Assembly (NCBI GenBank): GCA_016712285.1
Contig: JADJRK010000001.1
Coordinates: forward strand, 744,001 to 808,000
DNA: 64,000 nt
Direction of reading: 5' to 3'
Source of the DNA: Planctomycetota bacterium
GTDB lineage: Bacteria > Planctomycetota > UBA8742 > UBA2392
Both the position numbers and the translations under genes were made by a program. Below are positions 34,966 through 43,261 of this stretch, piece by piece. Positions within the stretch are counted from its first letter, which is position 1; each line of letters opens with the position of its first letter. The notes below the pieces were generated by a model. It had not been told where the DNA came from, ran no database searches, and saw only the letters and a list, made by a program, of their open reading frames with translations.

Positions 34966-35369
34966 TCGGTTTTGGTGCTGCGGTCGATCTGAAACGCGAT
35001 GACCTTCCAGCCTTCCGGGTACTTTCTCAGGCCAAAATGCACGATCCAATCGTCTGTGCCTTTGACTTTGGCTGGGGCCAGGCGCACGTCATCGAACCCG
35101 TCGCGTTCGGTCAGTTGTCCGCCCTCGCCATGTTCCAGACCCTTGTAGTTGCGGAAAAGTTCCGCGAAGTCCGGATTGTTGGCGATACGATCAAGTGTGT
35201 CGCGGTTGAGCGCGCTTTCATCACACATCTCCCACGCGCCGTTCAGGTCAGCGCGGGCCAGCTTTTGCATGAAATTGTCGGCAAAGTTACGGCTGGCATT
35301 CAGGTCAAAGGCAGCCGAGCAACCGCTGAGCAGGAACGGAATGATGGAAATTGCGATCAGGCGGCGCAT
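34962..35369 (-). CDS. Small lipoprotein of unknown function
   Basis: The protein is 135 residues from the ATG at 35369. The lipoprotein signal is MRRLIAISIIPFLLSGC, with the lipobox LSGC and Cys17. The mature part is helical then beta-rich, ending KVIAFQIDRSTKTE. The pattern (a helix pair then PEGWKVIAFQI) resembles DUF4878/NTF2-like lipoproteins. It is the first gene of a three-gene operon and is divergent from hemD. Confidence 0.7.
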   Translation of the reverse strand: MRRLIAISIIPFLLSGCSAAFDLNASRNFADNFMQKLARADLNGAWEMCDESALNRDTLDRIANNPDFAELFRNYKGLEHGEGGQLTERDGFDDVRLAPAKVKGTDDWIVHFGLRKYPEGWKVIAFQIDRSTKTE

Positions 35370-35411
35370 CCAGCTTCCCTCAATGACCCCGTATGAGTTA
35401 TAGCGGCAGCC

Positions 35412-36164
35412 ATGGCACAGAGAACCCTCAGCGGTCTGCATATCGCGCTGACGCGCGAAAGCGAAGCCAACGCAGAACTGGCGGCGGAATTGGTACAGCA
35501 GGGGGCCACGGTACACGACTGCCCGCTGATCCGGATTCAGCCGCCTGACCACCCTGCACCACTGCTCGAGGCACTGGAACACATCGACCAGTACGACTGG
35601 CTGATACTGACCAGCGTGAACGCCGCACGAGCTGTCCTTAGCCGGGCGAAGCCGGCGCCCGCACTGCGGATTGCCTGTGTCGGCAGCGCCACCTCGGCAT
35701 TCGTGACATCGCACGGCCTGCAAGTCACGCTGCAGCCGACGCGCGCGCATTCCAAGGGCATGCTTGAAGCGTTGGCCGAGGTGGGGGTGCAGGGTGCCAG
35801 TGCGCTCTGGCCCCGGGGAAATGCCGCGCCGGCGACACTGAAGGAAGGCCTGCAGGCGCTGGGGGCGGTGGTAGATGACCCCGTCGCGTATCGTAACGTG
35901 CCTGACCTAGCCGGCCTTGAGGTGCTCTCGAGCCTGTTGCGCACGGGTACCTTGCACGCGATTGCGTTTGCCAGTTCCAGCGCCGCCGAAAATGCTGCCG
36001 CCGCGCTTTCCGATGGGCTGAAGCAGCTAAGGCTTTACAGCATCGGGCCCAGCACTTCACGAACGCTTGAGGCAGCTGGGCTACAGGTTGCCGGCGAAGC
36101 TGCCGATCACAGTGCGCGCGGGTTGGCGCAAGTCATCGTCGCCGGAGAGTCGCAGCGTGGTTGA
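35412..36164 (+). CDS. hemD: Uroporphyrinogen-III synthase
   Basis: This 250-residue enzyme converts hydroxymethylbilane to uroporphyrinogen III, with D-ring inversion, in haem and B12 synthesis. It has the two-domain HemD layout with ALTRESEANAELAAEL near the N-terminus, LILTSVNAARAVL, and the C-terminal FASSSAAENAAAALS and YSIGPSTSRTLEAAGLQV. It overlaps the downstream VTT gene by 8 bp. No other haem gene is in the window. Confidence 0.9.
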   Translation: MAQRTLSGLHIALTRESEANAELAAELVQQGATVHDCPLIRIQPPDHPAPLLEALEHIDQYDWLILTSVNAARAVLSRAKPAPALRIACVGSATSAFVTSHGLQVTLQPTRAHSKGMLEALAEVGVQGASALWPRGNAAPATLKEGLQALGAVVDDPVAYRNVPDLAGLEVLSSLLRTGTLHAIAFASSSAAENAAAALSDGLKQLRLYSIGPSTSRTLEAAGLQVAGEAADHSARGLAQVIVAGESQRG

Positions 36165-36915
36165 GCCGCAACCAGCCGTAACCGAGCCTTCCAGAGCGCC
36201 CCGCGGCGGCTTGCTGGGGGCACTGTTCTGGCCGTTGCGCCAGTTGAAGCGGCTGTACGCGTGGATGGTGGGCTGGGCCGACACGAAGTGGGGCCTGCCT
36301 GTCATGCTCTTCGTGTCGTTTGCGGACTCGAGCTTTTTCCCGCTTCCGCCGGACCCGCTGCTGATTGCTATGTGTCTGGGCAAGCGCAAGCGTGCGCTGT
36401 GGTACGGATTCTTGTGCACGGTCGCGAGCGTGATCGGCGGTGTCGTCGGCTGGTACATAGGCCAAGCGCTGTTCGGCTTGGTCGATGACGTTGTGCGTGC
36501 CCTGGGCGCCGGTGCAAGCTGGTTCGGTACTGCGGAATCGGCAGCCGGGCTGAGCCCGGAACAGGTGGCGGCGCTGCCCCGCGAGGGCGACACGATCTTT
36601 TATCCCGACGGCTACTTCTATCTGGTGCAGCAGAAGTTTGAGGAAAACGCCTTTCTGGCCTACTTCAGCGCGGCACTGAGCCCGATTCCGTACAAGGTGT
36701 TCACGATTGCCGGGGGCGTGTTCAACGTTAGCCTCGCGGCCCTTATCTCGGCCAGCGTGCTTGGGCGGGGCCTGCGATTCTTCGGCATGGGCGTGCTGAT
36801 CTTCACGCTCGGCGACAAGGTAAAGCCGTTTCTCGAAAAGTACTTCGAGTGGATCACCATCGCCGTGGTTGTCCTGCTTGCGCTGTTCTTTGTCCTGATT
36901 CGTTATGCGCTGTGA
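36157..36915 (+). CDS. VTT-domain (DedA/YqaA-like) membrane protein
   Basis: The protein is 252 residues from a GTG whose GGAG site is 9 nt upstream, overlapping hemD by 8 bp. After a short basic segment, the first part has the VTT motif FADSSFFPLPPDPLLIAM. A central extramembrane loop (about 125-180) is long for the family. Membrane helices follow with AFLAYFSAALSPIPYKVFTIAGG, the second VTT hallmark, and a C-terminal helix. These proteins may scramble or transport lipids or keep envelope potential. Confidence 0.85.
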   Translation: MVEPQPAVTEPSRAPRGGLLGALFWPLRQLKRLYAWMVGWADTKWGLPVMLFVSFADSSFFPLPPDPLLIAMCLGKRKRALWYGFLCTVASVIGGVVGWYIGQALFGLVDDVVRALGAGASWFGTAESAAGLSPEQVAALPREGDTIFYPDGYFYLVQQKFEENAFLAYFSAALSPIPYKVFTIAGGVFNVSLAALISASVLGRGLRFFGMGVLIFTLGDKVKPFLEKYFEWITIAVVVLLALFFVLIRYAL

Positions 36916-36920
36916 CCACA

Positions 36921-36944
36921 CCGGGCCGCGTCATTGCGGCCCGG
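36921..36944. terminator. Bidirectional hairpin between VTT gene and sppA
   Basis: A perfect 9-bp stem (CCGGGCCGC / GCGGCCCGG) with a GTCATT loop lies between the convergent VTT and SppA genes. The T run is short, so it may act mainly by stem stability. Confidence 0.65.
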
Positions 36945-36979
36945 CGTTGTCTGCATTGATTGACACGGGAACTCTGCGG

Positions 36980-38122
36980 CTACGGCACCCAGATGGCCAT
37001 CGGCTGGCCGGGGTACAGCCGCAGTTGCGCCTGCAGCCTGGCGCTCATGCGCTCTTCGATTGCCATGGCACCGGACTTCTCCATGCGCTCAAGTTCTTCG
37101 GCGTTGAGGCCGAAAAGCGCCCCGAGCCCGATCTCGCGCCCGTACTCGACCACAGTGGAGTCACTGACGCCGGCAAGTCTCTCGGCTGCGGCAACCGCGG
37201 TATCGAAATAGCCAATCTCGTCGATTAACCCGATCTCTTTGGCCTGGCTTGCGCTCAACACTCGGCCGTCGGCGTACTGTTCCCAGCCTGGCTTGAGCTT
37301 GGTGTCGCGGCCCTCTTTCACGACTCCCTTGAACGTGGCGTGCATCTCGTCGGCCAGGTCCTGCAGGAGCTGTCGACCCTGTTTGTACTCTTCGCTTTCG
37401 GGGTCCCCGAACATGCTGCCCATGGCCTTGTTGCCGCCTGCTTTGATCGTGGCGTCTTCGCCCTTCACGATCTCGGTCAGCGTGCCGTGAAAGTTGAAAC
37501 CCTGGATGATCACGCCAATGCTGCCGGTCAGAGTGGTGCGCTGCGCCACAATGTGGTCGGCGGGCGCGGAAACGTAATAGCCTCCGCTGGCCGCCAGGTC
37601 TTTCATGTAGACGACCACGGGCTTGCCGGACTCTTTCTTGAACTCCAGGATGGCATGGTGAATCGTGTCGCTGGCGGTGACGCCCCCACCCGGGCTGTTC
37701 ACCTCAAGGATGATCGCAACCACGTTTTCGTCTGCCTCGGCTTTGCGCAGGCTGTCAAGGGCAAGTGCGACCGGGTCAATGCCGCCTCCGAATAGTCCGC
37801 CGCCCCCGCCTTCCAGGATCACGCCTTCCACGGGGATGACCGCAATCTTACTGGACGAGCCGGACTGGCGGCCGTGCTCGGTCAAGCGGTGGGGGTCGCC
37901 CCCGCCGCCCATCATGCCGGCGCCGGCAAACATGCCCATGAAGATCAGAAGGTTGAACCCGATCACGCCAATGAACAGCACCAGGCCCAGTGTGCGCCAT
38001 ACCCCTGTGCGCGGCCGCTGCATGCGATAGCCCTGTATAGGCGCCATTCCGGGCTGGCCCGGTGGTGGCGGCGGCATGTACCCCGGTGGGGGCGGTGGCG
38101 GCGGGAAGTTCTGCTGTTCCAT
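36980..38122 (-). CDS. sppA: Signal peptide peptidase SppA (short form)
   Basis: The protein is 380 residues from the ATG at 38122, which has a perfect AGGAGG site. A Pro-rich cytoplasmic N-terminus (about 6-30) precedes one membrane helix (about 44-66). The serine/lysine peptidase fold shows KIAVIPVEG, LEVNSPGGGV, the nucleophile Ser in DLAASGGYYV and the Lys in IKAGGNKAMGS. This matches the single-domain SppA36K type that degrades cleaved signal peptides. The start is 2 bp after the B12-binding gene stop, so they are co-transcribed. Confidence 0.93.
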   Translation of the reverse strand: MEQQNFPPPPPPPGYMPPPPPGQPGMAPIQGYRMQRPRTGVWRTLGLVLFIGVIGFNLLIFMGMFAGAGMMGGGGDPHRLTEHGRQSGSSSKIAVIPVEGVILEGGGGGLFGGGIDPVALALDSLRKAEADENVVAIILEVNSPGGGVTASDTIHHAILEFKKESGKPVVVYMKDLAASGGYYVSAPADHIVAQRTTLTGSIGVIIQGFNFHGTLTEIVKGEDATIKAGGNKAMGSMFGDPESEEYKQGRQLLQDLADEMHATFKGVVKEGRDTKLKPGWEQYADGRVLSASQAKEIGLIDEIGYFDTAVAAAERLAGVSDSTVVEYGREIGLGALFGLNAEELERMEKSGAMAIEERMSARLQAQLRLYPGQPMAIWVP

Positions 38123-38123
38123 A

Positions 38124-38582
38124 TCACACCTCCTGGGTGGCTCTGCGTTTGGGAATCTCGTCATTCAGGTACTTCAAAATGTCGCGCGTGTCTGTGCCCG
38201 GCCCGAAGATGCGGCCCACACCGAGCTGGGTGAGTTTGTCGATGTCCGGCTGCGGCATGACGCCGCCGCCGAACAGCAGAATGTTGTCGGCCTTGTTCTC
38301 TTTCAGCAGCTCAAGCACGCGTGCGAACAGCGTCATGTGAGCGCCAGACAACGAGCTCAGGCCAACCGCGTCGGCGTCTTCCTGCAGCGCGGCATGCACA
38401 ATCATCTCGGGTGTCTGGCGCAGGCCTGTGTAAATGACCTCTACGCCCGCGTCACGCAGGCTGGCTGCTACCACTTTGGCGCCGCGGTCATGGCCATCCA
38501 GCCCGGCCTTTGCCACAAGCACCCGGAAGGGACGCTTTGCGCTCACGCCTGATGATTCGGTTTTCGACATGGCTGGTTTCAT
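38124..38582 (-). CDS. Stand-alone B12-binding domain (methylmalonyl-CoA mutase C-terminal type)
   Basis: This 152-residue protein has the corrinoid-binding motif DGHDRGAKV (DxHxxG), then LSSLSGAH and ILLFGGGVMPQPDI, as in the C-terminal domain of methylmalonyl-CoA or isobutyryl-CoA mutases. It lacks the catalytic barrel, so it is either a small mutase subunit whose partner is elsewhere or a sensory protein. Two starts are possible (38582 or 38570). It overlaps lipA by 4 bp (ATGA). Confidence 0.88.
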   Translation of the reverse strand: MKPAMSKTESSGVSAKRPFRVLVAKAGLDGHDRGAKVVAASLRDAGVEVIYTGLRQTPEMIVHAALQEDADAVGLSSLSGAHMTLFARVLELLKENKADNILLFGGGVMPQPDIDKLTQLGVGRIFGPGTDTRDILKYLNDEIPKRRATQEV

Positions 38583-39451
38583 CCCGAGATAAACTGCTCT
38601 TTGGCGTTGTAGCTGCTGCGGACAAAGGGCCCACTGGCAACCTTGGGAAAGCCTAACGCAAGCGCTTCCTGCTTCATTTCCTCGAACTCGGCCGGCTCGT
38701 AGTACCTTACGACATCGGCCAGGCCGGGGGCGGGTTTGAGGTACTGACCTATGGTCAGCATGTCCACGTCGTGCTCACGAAGTTCCCGCATGGTCTGCCG
38801 GATTTCGGCGCGTGTCTCGCCCAGGCCGACCATCAGCCCGCTCTTGGTGGTCATGCCCGGCGCCTGTTGCTTCACGTGCCGCAGCAGAAACAGGCTGCGG
38901 TCATAACGTTTGCTCGGTTGAATCGTGCGAAACAGCGAAGGCACGACTTCGATGTTGTGGTTGTAAATGTGGGGGCCGGCGGCGATCACCCTTTCGATCT
39001 GCGATGCATCAGCTTGAAAGTCCGGCGTGAGTACCTCGACAGTTGCAGCGGGTAGGGCCGCCTTCACCGCAATGATGACTTCTGCCCAATGACTGCTGCC
39101 GCCGTCGGGCAAGTCATCGCGGTCGACGCTGGTAATCACGACGTGTTCGAGGCGCATCGCGCTGGCAGATTCCGCCAGCCGCCGGGGTTCGTCAGCATCC
39201 GGCGGCGCCGGCGGGCGGCCGCTGATCACGCTGCAAAAGCGGCACGAACGGGTGCAGACATCGCCGAGAATCATGAACGTGGCTGTCCCGTGGCTGAAGC
39301 ACTGCGCTTTGTTGGGGCAGTTGGCCTCTTCGCACACGGTGTTCAGTCGCTGCTCGCGCAGCAAACCTTCAAGCGGCTTCTGGCCACCGCTGCGGGGCAG
39401 GGGGCGTTTCAACCATGGTGGAAGACGACTGGGCCTTGCGGTTGTTGCCAT
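38579..39451 (-). CDS. lipA: Lipoyl synthase LipA
   Basis: This 290-residue radical SAM enzyme inserts sulfur at C6 and C8 of octanoyl groups. The auxiliary [4Fe-4S] ligands are in CEEANCPNKAQCF and the radical-SAM CxxxCxxC is CTRSCRFC. Motifs FMILGDVC and TKSGLMVGLGE and the C-terminal SGPFVRSSYNA are typical. It is the first gene of the lipA, B12-binding, sppA minus-strand group. No lipB or lipoylated enzyme is nearby. Confidence 0.95.
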   Translation of the reverse strand: MATTARPSRLPPWLKRPLPRSGGQKPLEGLLREQRLNTVCEEANCPNKAQCFSHGTATFMILGDVCTRSCRFCSVISGRPPAPPDADEPRRLAESASAMRLEHVVITSVDRDDLPDGGSSHWAEVIIAVKAALPAATVEVLTPDFQADASQIERVIAAGPHIYNHNIEVVPSLFRTIQPSKRYDRSLFLLRHVKQQAPGMTTKSGLMVGLGETRAEIRQTMRELREHDVDMLTIGQYLKPAPGLADVVRYYEPAEFEEMKQEALALGFPKVASGPFVRSSYNAKEQFISG

Positions 39452-39547
39452 AGATGGAATATAGCTGCGCGCCAATGAACGGGTAGCGTTTGCACATTCG
39501 CCCCAGCGTCCTATTCTTGGCGCGTCAGTCCAGAGCCGGAGATCTCC

Positions 39548-40675
39548 ATGGAGTTGAAAGCCCGCCTGCAAGCCCTCGCAACACTGGAGGCGCAGTATCC
39601 GCACGTGTTGTCGGTGTATCTGCGCTGCCGGGAAGGTGGCCACGACCGCCGCAAGGAAAACCTGATCTTTATCAAAAACCGCGCCGCAGAGCTTGAGCGC
39701 GTGCTTGGCGACGACAAGCGCGGCATCGACTTTCTGCGCAAGGGAGTCACCCAAGCCGAACTGATCAGAAGCCAAGACCTTAGCCCCAGCGTGATCGGGC
39801 TTGCGTTGTTCCTCAAGGGTGGCGAGGTCGTCGAGCGATTTGAGACGTCGATCCCCTTTGAAGACCAGGTCGCTTACCGGCGCTATCCGTTCATCAGCCA
39901 GCTCGCTTTCATTGGCGAAGAGTTTGAGCCCTACGCCGTCGTGCACCTCGACAGCCGCAGTGCACGGATTTTCGAAGTGGCGCTTGGTGAGCTAGTGGAC
40001 ACGAGCGACATCAAGAATGAAGTGCACCGCCGCATCCATCGCGGCGGCTGGTCACAGATGCGCTTTCAGCGCGGCATTGAGGGCGAAAAGCACGCGCATA
40101 TCCAGGAAGTCGCGGACATGCTCGCGCAACTGGTGTCGAAGCATCGCTACAAGCGCGTGGTGGTGATTGGACCAGACAAGCCCCGCAGCATATTGAAGGC
40201 GGCTTTGACGTCTGACGTGGCCCGCCGGGTGATCGACGGAGAACGCGTGGATTCACGCGCCGCAGACCATGAGCTGCTGCAGACCGCGGTGGATTATTTC
40301 CGCAAAGCTGAAGACGAGGAAGAGACTGCCAAGATGGATCGCGTGGTGCGCGAGATTCACAGCAGCACCATGGGCGTCAGCGGCCTCGAGGACACGCTGA
40401 CCTACCTTTCGCGCGGCCAAGCCTACGAGGTGCTGCTGCCCAATGATCTCAAGCGGCAGGGCGCGCACTGCAACCAGTGCGGGATGATTTTCAAAGACCC
40501 GACGAAAGTCTGCCACGCCTGCGAAAGCAAAGACATCATCGACGTGGACCTCAAGGAAGTGGTCACGCGCACAGCCGTGAAGTTTGGTACGCACCTTGAG
40601 TTCATCAAGAATCACGGGTTTGCAGCCAAGCTGGGTGGCGCCGCGGCGTTGCTGCGTTCGCCGCGAATGTCATAG
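39548..40675 (+). CDS. eRF1-like protein (bacterial/archaeal baeRF / VLRF1 family)
   Basis: This 375-residue protein has an eRF1-type two-domain layout. The central domain has the motif GGWSQMRFQR, a GxxQ motif like the release-factor-type active site of Vms1/VLRF1 and the baeRF group. A C-terminal region follows with a CxxC...CxxC zinc ribbon (CNQCGM...CHAC). The N-terminal domain has SVYLRCREGG and RFETSIPFEDQV. It probably acts on ribosome-bound peptidyl-tRNA or in ribosome rescue, inferred from fold. It is divergent from lipA. Confidence 0.75.
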   Translation: MELKARLQALATLEAQYPHVLSVYLRCREGGHDRRKENLIFIKNRAAELERVLGDDKRGIDFLRKGVTQAELIRSQDLSPSVIGLALFLKGGEVVERFETSIPFEDQVAYRRYPFISQLAFIGEEFEPYAVVHLDSRSARIFEVALGELVDTSDIKNEVHRRIHRGGWSQMRFQRGIEGEKHAHIQEVADMLAQLVSKHRYKRVVVIGPDKPRSILKAALTSDVARRVIDGERVDSRAADHELLQTAVDYFRKAEDEEETAKMDRVVREIHSSTMGVSGLEDTLTYLSRGQAYEVLLPNDLKRQGAHCNQCGMIFKDPTKVCHACESKDIIDVDLKEVVTRTAVKFGTHLEFIKNHGFAAKLGGAAALLRSPRMS

Positions 40676-40678
40676 GGC

Positions 40679-42079
40679 TTACGCGTCGGGTTCGCCGACC
40701 AGGGCCTGGACCAGCGCAAACTTTTCCTGCAATTGCGCGGGGGTTTGCGCTTCCATGTTCAGGCGGATCAGCGGCTCGGTGTTGCTGGCGCGCAGGTTCA
40801 TCCACCATTCGGGGTACTCAACGGTTACGCCATCGAGGTGGTCAATCTTGGCGTCTGCGAACGCCTCCTGCACTTTCTGGAACACGCCCTCTTTGTCCTT
40901 CACGCGGAAGTTGATTTCGCCGGTCTGCGCGTACTTGCGATAGGGGCGTACAAGCTCGCCGAGCTTGGCGCCGGTGATGCCCATTGCGTTCAACACTTCG
41001 ATGACCGCAATGATCGCGCTGTCGGCGTACCAGTTGTCCTTGAAGTAGTAGTGCCCCGCCAGCTCGCCGCCGAACACGCAGCCGATCTTGCGCATCGTGG
41101 CCTTCATGTAGCTGTGGCCCACCCGTTCGCGCACTGCCCGGCCGCCGGCTGCGGCAACGGTCTCCGCGACAATCCGGCTGCTGCGCAGGTCGTACAGGAT
41201 GGGCGCGCCCTTGTGGCGCTTCAGCATCTCGGCGGCAATCAGTGCCGTGACGATGTCCTGGCCGACGGGAGTACCGGTTTCGTCGATGAACACGGCCCGG
41301 TCGGCATCGCCATCCAGCGCGATGCCCAACATGCACTGGTGCTGGCGTACGAGTTCGCATAGTGGCTTGAGATTCTCAAGTCGGCTGGGATTCGCTTCGT
41401 GGTTCGGGAACGTGCCATCGAATTCGCCGTTGATCACGTGCAAATCCAGGCCCAGTGACCGCAGGAAGCCCAGGTACACCCCGCCCATGCCGTTGGCGGT
41501 ATCGACGGCGACTTTCAGCTTTTCAGGTGTGCGTTTCACAAAGCGACGCAGGTGCGCGACATAGCCGGCAAACACGCGCGGGTTGAAGCCCAAAGGTGCA
41601 AACAGCCCCTCGGACGCGTCACCATCGAGCAGTTCAACGACCGGCTTGTGCTGCCAGACCGGCGGCGGTTCATGTGCTGTGGCTGCGTAGGCTTCGATGT
41701 CAGCAAGGCCGGTATCGCCCGCAATCGGGATGGCTTCTTCGCGGCAGAACTTGATGCCGTTGTAGCGAGCCGGGTTGTGGCTGGCGGTGATCATCGCGCC
41801 GCCGTGGTTGCCGGGTTCACCAGCCACGGCCCAGTACAGCATGGGTGTGCTGCACGGCCCGATGAATCGCGCCTCAGCGCCGCCGGTTGCCAGTCCGTCC
41901 ATGAATGCGGCGGCAAGCGCCGGGCCAGAGGGGCGCGCATCCAGGCCGATAAGCACGCGCGGGGCCGTGTTGTCCTCAGACAACAGCTTGGCAAACCCAT
42001 AGCCGATGCGGAAAGCAATCGGCGGGTTCAGCTGGTCCGGCACCACGCCGCGAACGTCATACGCCTTGAAAAGCCCCAT
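40679..42079 (-). CDS. Phosphomannomutase / phosphoglucomutase
   Basis: The protein is 466 residues. The phospho-serine loop TASHNPARYNG, the Mg2+ loop DGDADR and the sugar-specificity loop GELAGHYYF (GEMSGH type) mark the alpha-D-phosphohexomutase family of AlgC/ManB type. The C-terminal phosphate-binding RASNTEPLIRLNMEA is present. It makes mannose-1-P or glucose-1-P for envelope polysaccharides. Its 3' end is 3 bp from the eRF1-like gene. Confidence 0.93.
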   Translation of the reverse strand: MGLFKAYDVRGVVPDQLNPPIAFRIGYGFAKLLSEDNTAPRVLIGLDARPSGPALAAAFMDGLATGGAEARFIGPCSTPMLYWAVAGEPGNHGGAMITASHNPARYNGIKFCREEAIPIAGDTGLADIEAYAATAHEPPPVWQHKPVVELLDGDASEGLFAPLGFNPRVFAGYVAHLRRFVKRTPEKLKVAVDTANGMGGVYLGFLRSLGLDLHVINGEFDGTFPNHEANPSRLENLKPLCELVRQHQCMLGIALDGDADRAVFIDETGTPVGQDIVTALIAAEMLKRHKGAPILYDLRSSRIVAETVAAAGGRAVRERVGHSYMKATMRKIGCVFGGELAGHYYFKDNWYADSAIIAVIEVLNAMGITGAKLGELVRPYRKYAQTGEINFRVKDKEGVFQKVQEAFADAKIDHLDGVTVEYPEWWMNLRASNTEPLIRLNMEAQTPAQLQEKFALVQALVGEPDA

Positions 42080-42190
42080 GCACTCCCCCGGATGCGTGCC
42101 CGCAGTCTAGTGCCGATGCGGAGTCGCGCTACTGGCCTTTACATCCGGCTGGCAGGGGGCATATTTCCCGGCGTTGACGAGGGCAGCGAA

Positions 42191-43219
42191 ATGACCACAG
42201 ACATCCGCGGGCGCGACTTTCTTCGACTGGCCGATTTCGAGATCAGCGAGATCAACGACATTCTGGACCTCGCGGCCGAGATGAAGCGCGAACAGCGCCA
42301 CTGGAGCCTCAAGGGTCGCACGATCATCATGCTGTTCTTCAACAGCAGCTTGCGCACCCGCACAAGTTTTGAAATCGGCGCCGCGCAGTTGCAGGCGCAC
42401 CCGGTTGTGCTGAGTGTCGGCCAGGACGCCTGGAACCTCGAGTGGCACGAAGGCGTAAAGATGGACGGCGACAGCCCCGAGCACATCAAGGATGCTGCCC
42501 GGACCCTCTCACGCTATGGAGACGCGCTTGCGGTGCGCAGCTTCCCCAAACTCAAAAGCTACGACGAAGACCGGACAGACCCGATCCTTACCAGCTTCGC
42601 CAAGTACGCGAGTCTGCCATTGGTCAACCTGGAGAGCGCGGTGGAGCATCCGTGCCAGGGGCTGGCCGACCTGATGACCCTGCGCGAAATTTTCAACCAG
42701 AACACCCGCCGCAAGAAAGTCGTGCTGACCTGGGCGCCACACGTGAAGCCGCTGCCGCTGGCTGTGCCGCACAGCTTTCTGCTGGCGGCTGCGATGGGCG
42801 GCTGTGACGTGACCGTCGCCCACCCGCCAAAATTTGAGCTTGCGCCGGAGGTAATGGAACAGGCCCAACAGATAGCAGCCAAGTCAGGCGGCACGGTGAA
42901 GGTGAGCCACAACCAGGACGAAGCGTTCAAGGGCGCCGAAGTGATTTACGCCAAGAGCTGGCTGTCACGCGAGTTCTATGGCAAGCCCGTGGAGGAATTT
43001 GCCTACCGCAACACACTGCCGTCATGGACGGTCAGCGAATCCAAAATGGGACAAACGAATCGCGCCAAGTTCATGCACTGCCTGCCAATTCGCCGCAACG
43101 TGGTGGCCACCGACGGCGTGCTGGACGACGACGATTGCGTCATCTATCAGCAGGCCGAGAACCGCCTGCACGCGCAGAAGGCGCTGCTGGTCAAGCTGCT
43201 GGGGGAAAGCTCGTCGTAA
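42191..43219 (+). CDS. N-acetylornithine (or N-succinylornithine)-type carbamoyltransferase
   Basis: The protein is 342 residues from the ATG at 42191. The carbamoyl-phosphate loop is SSLRTRTSFE (STRTR type). Other motifs are WNLEWHEGVKMDGD, EHPCQGLADLM, LTWAPHVKPLPLAVPHS and FMHCLPIRRNVVATDGVLD. The HCLPxRRNV motif, in place of HCLPAHR, is typical of the acetyl/succinyl-ornithine carbamoyltransferase (ArgF') subgroup, implying an arginine pathway that carbamoylates an acylated ornithine. Acetyl versus succinyl cannot be told from this. Confidence 0.85.
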   Translation: MTTDIRGRDFLRLADFEISEINDILDLAAEMKREQRHWSLKGRTIIMLFFNSSLRTRTSFEIGAAQLQAHPVVLSVGQDAWNLEWHEGVKMDGDSPEHIKDAARTLSRYGDALAVRSFPKLKSYDEDRTDPILTSFAKYASLPLVNLESAVEHPCQGLADLMTLREIFNQNTRRKKVVLTWAPHVKPLPLAVPHSFLLAAAMGGCDVTVAHPPKFELAPEVMEQAQQIAAKSGGTVKVSHNQDEAFKGAEVIYAKSWLSREFYGKPVEEFAYRNTLPSWTVSESKMGQTNRAKFMHCLPIRRNVVATDGVLDDDDCVIYQQAENRLHAQKALLVKLLGESSS

Positions 43220-43261
43220 TCTTTTCGCGTGGTCGCTAGACTCCCGGGACACGGAGGCATC

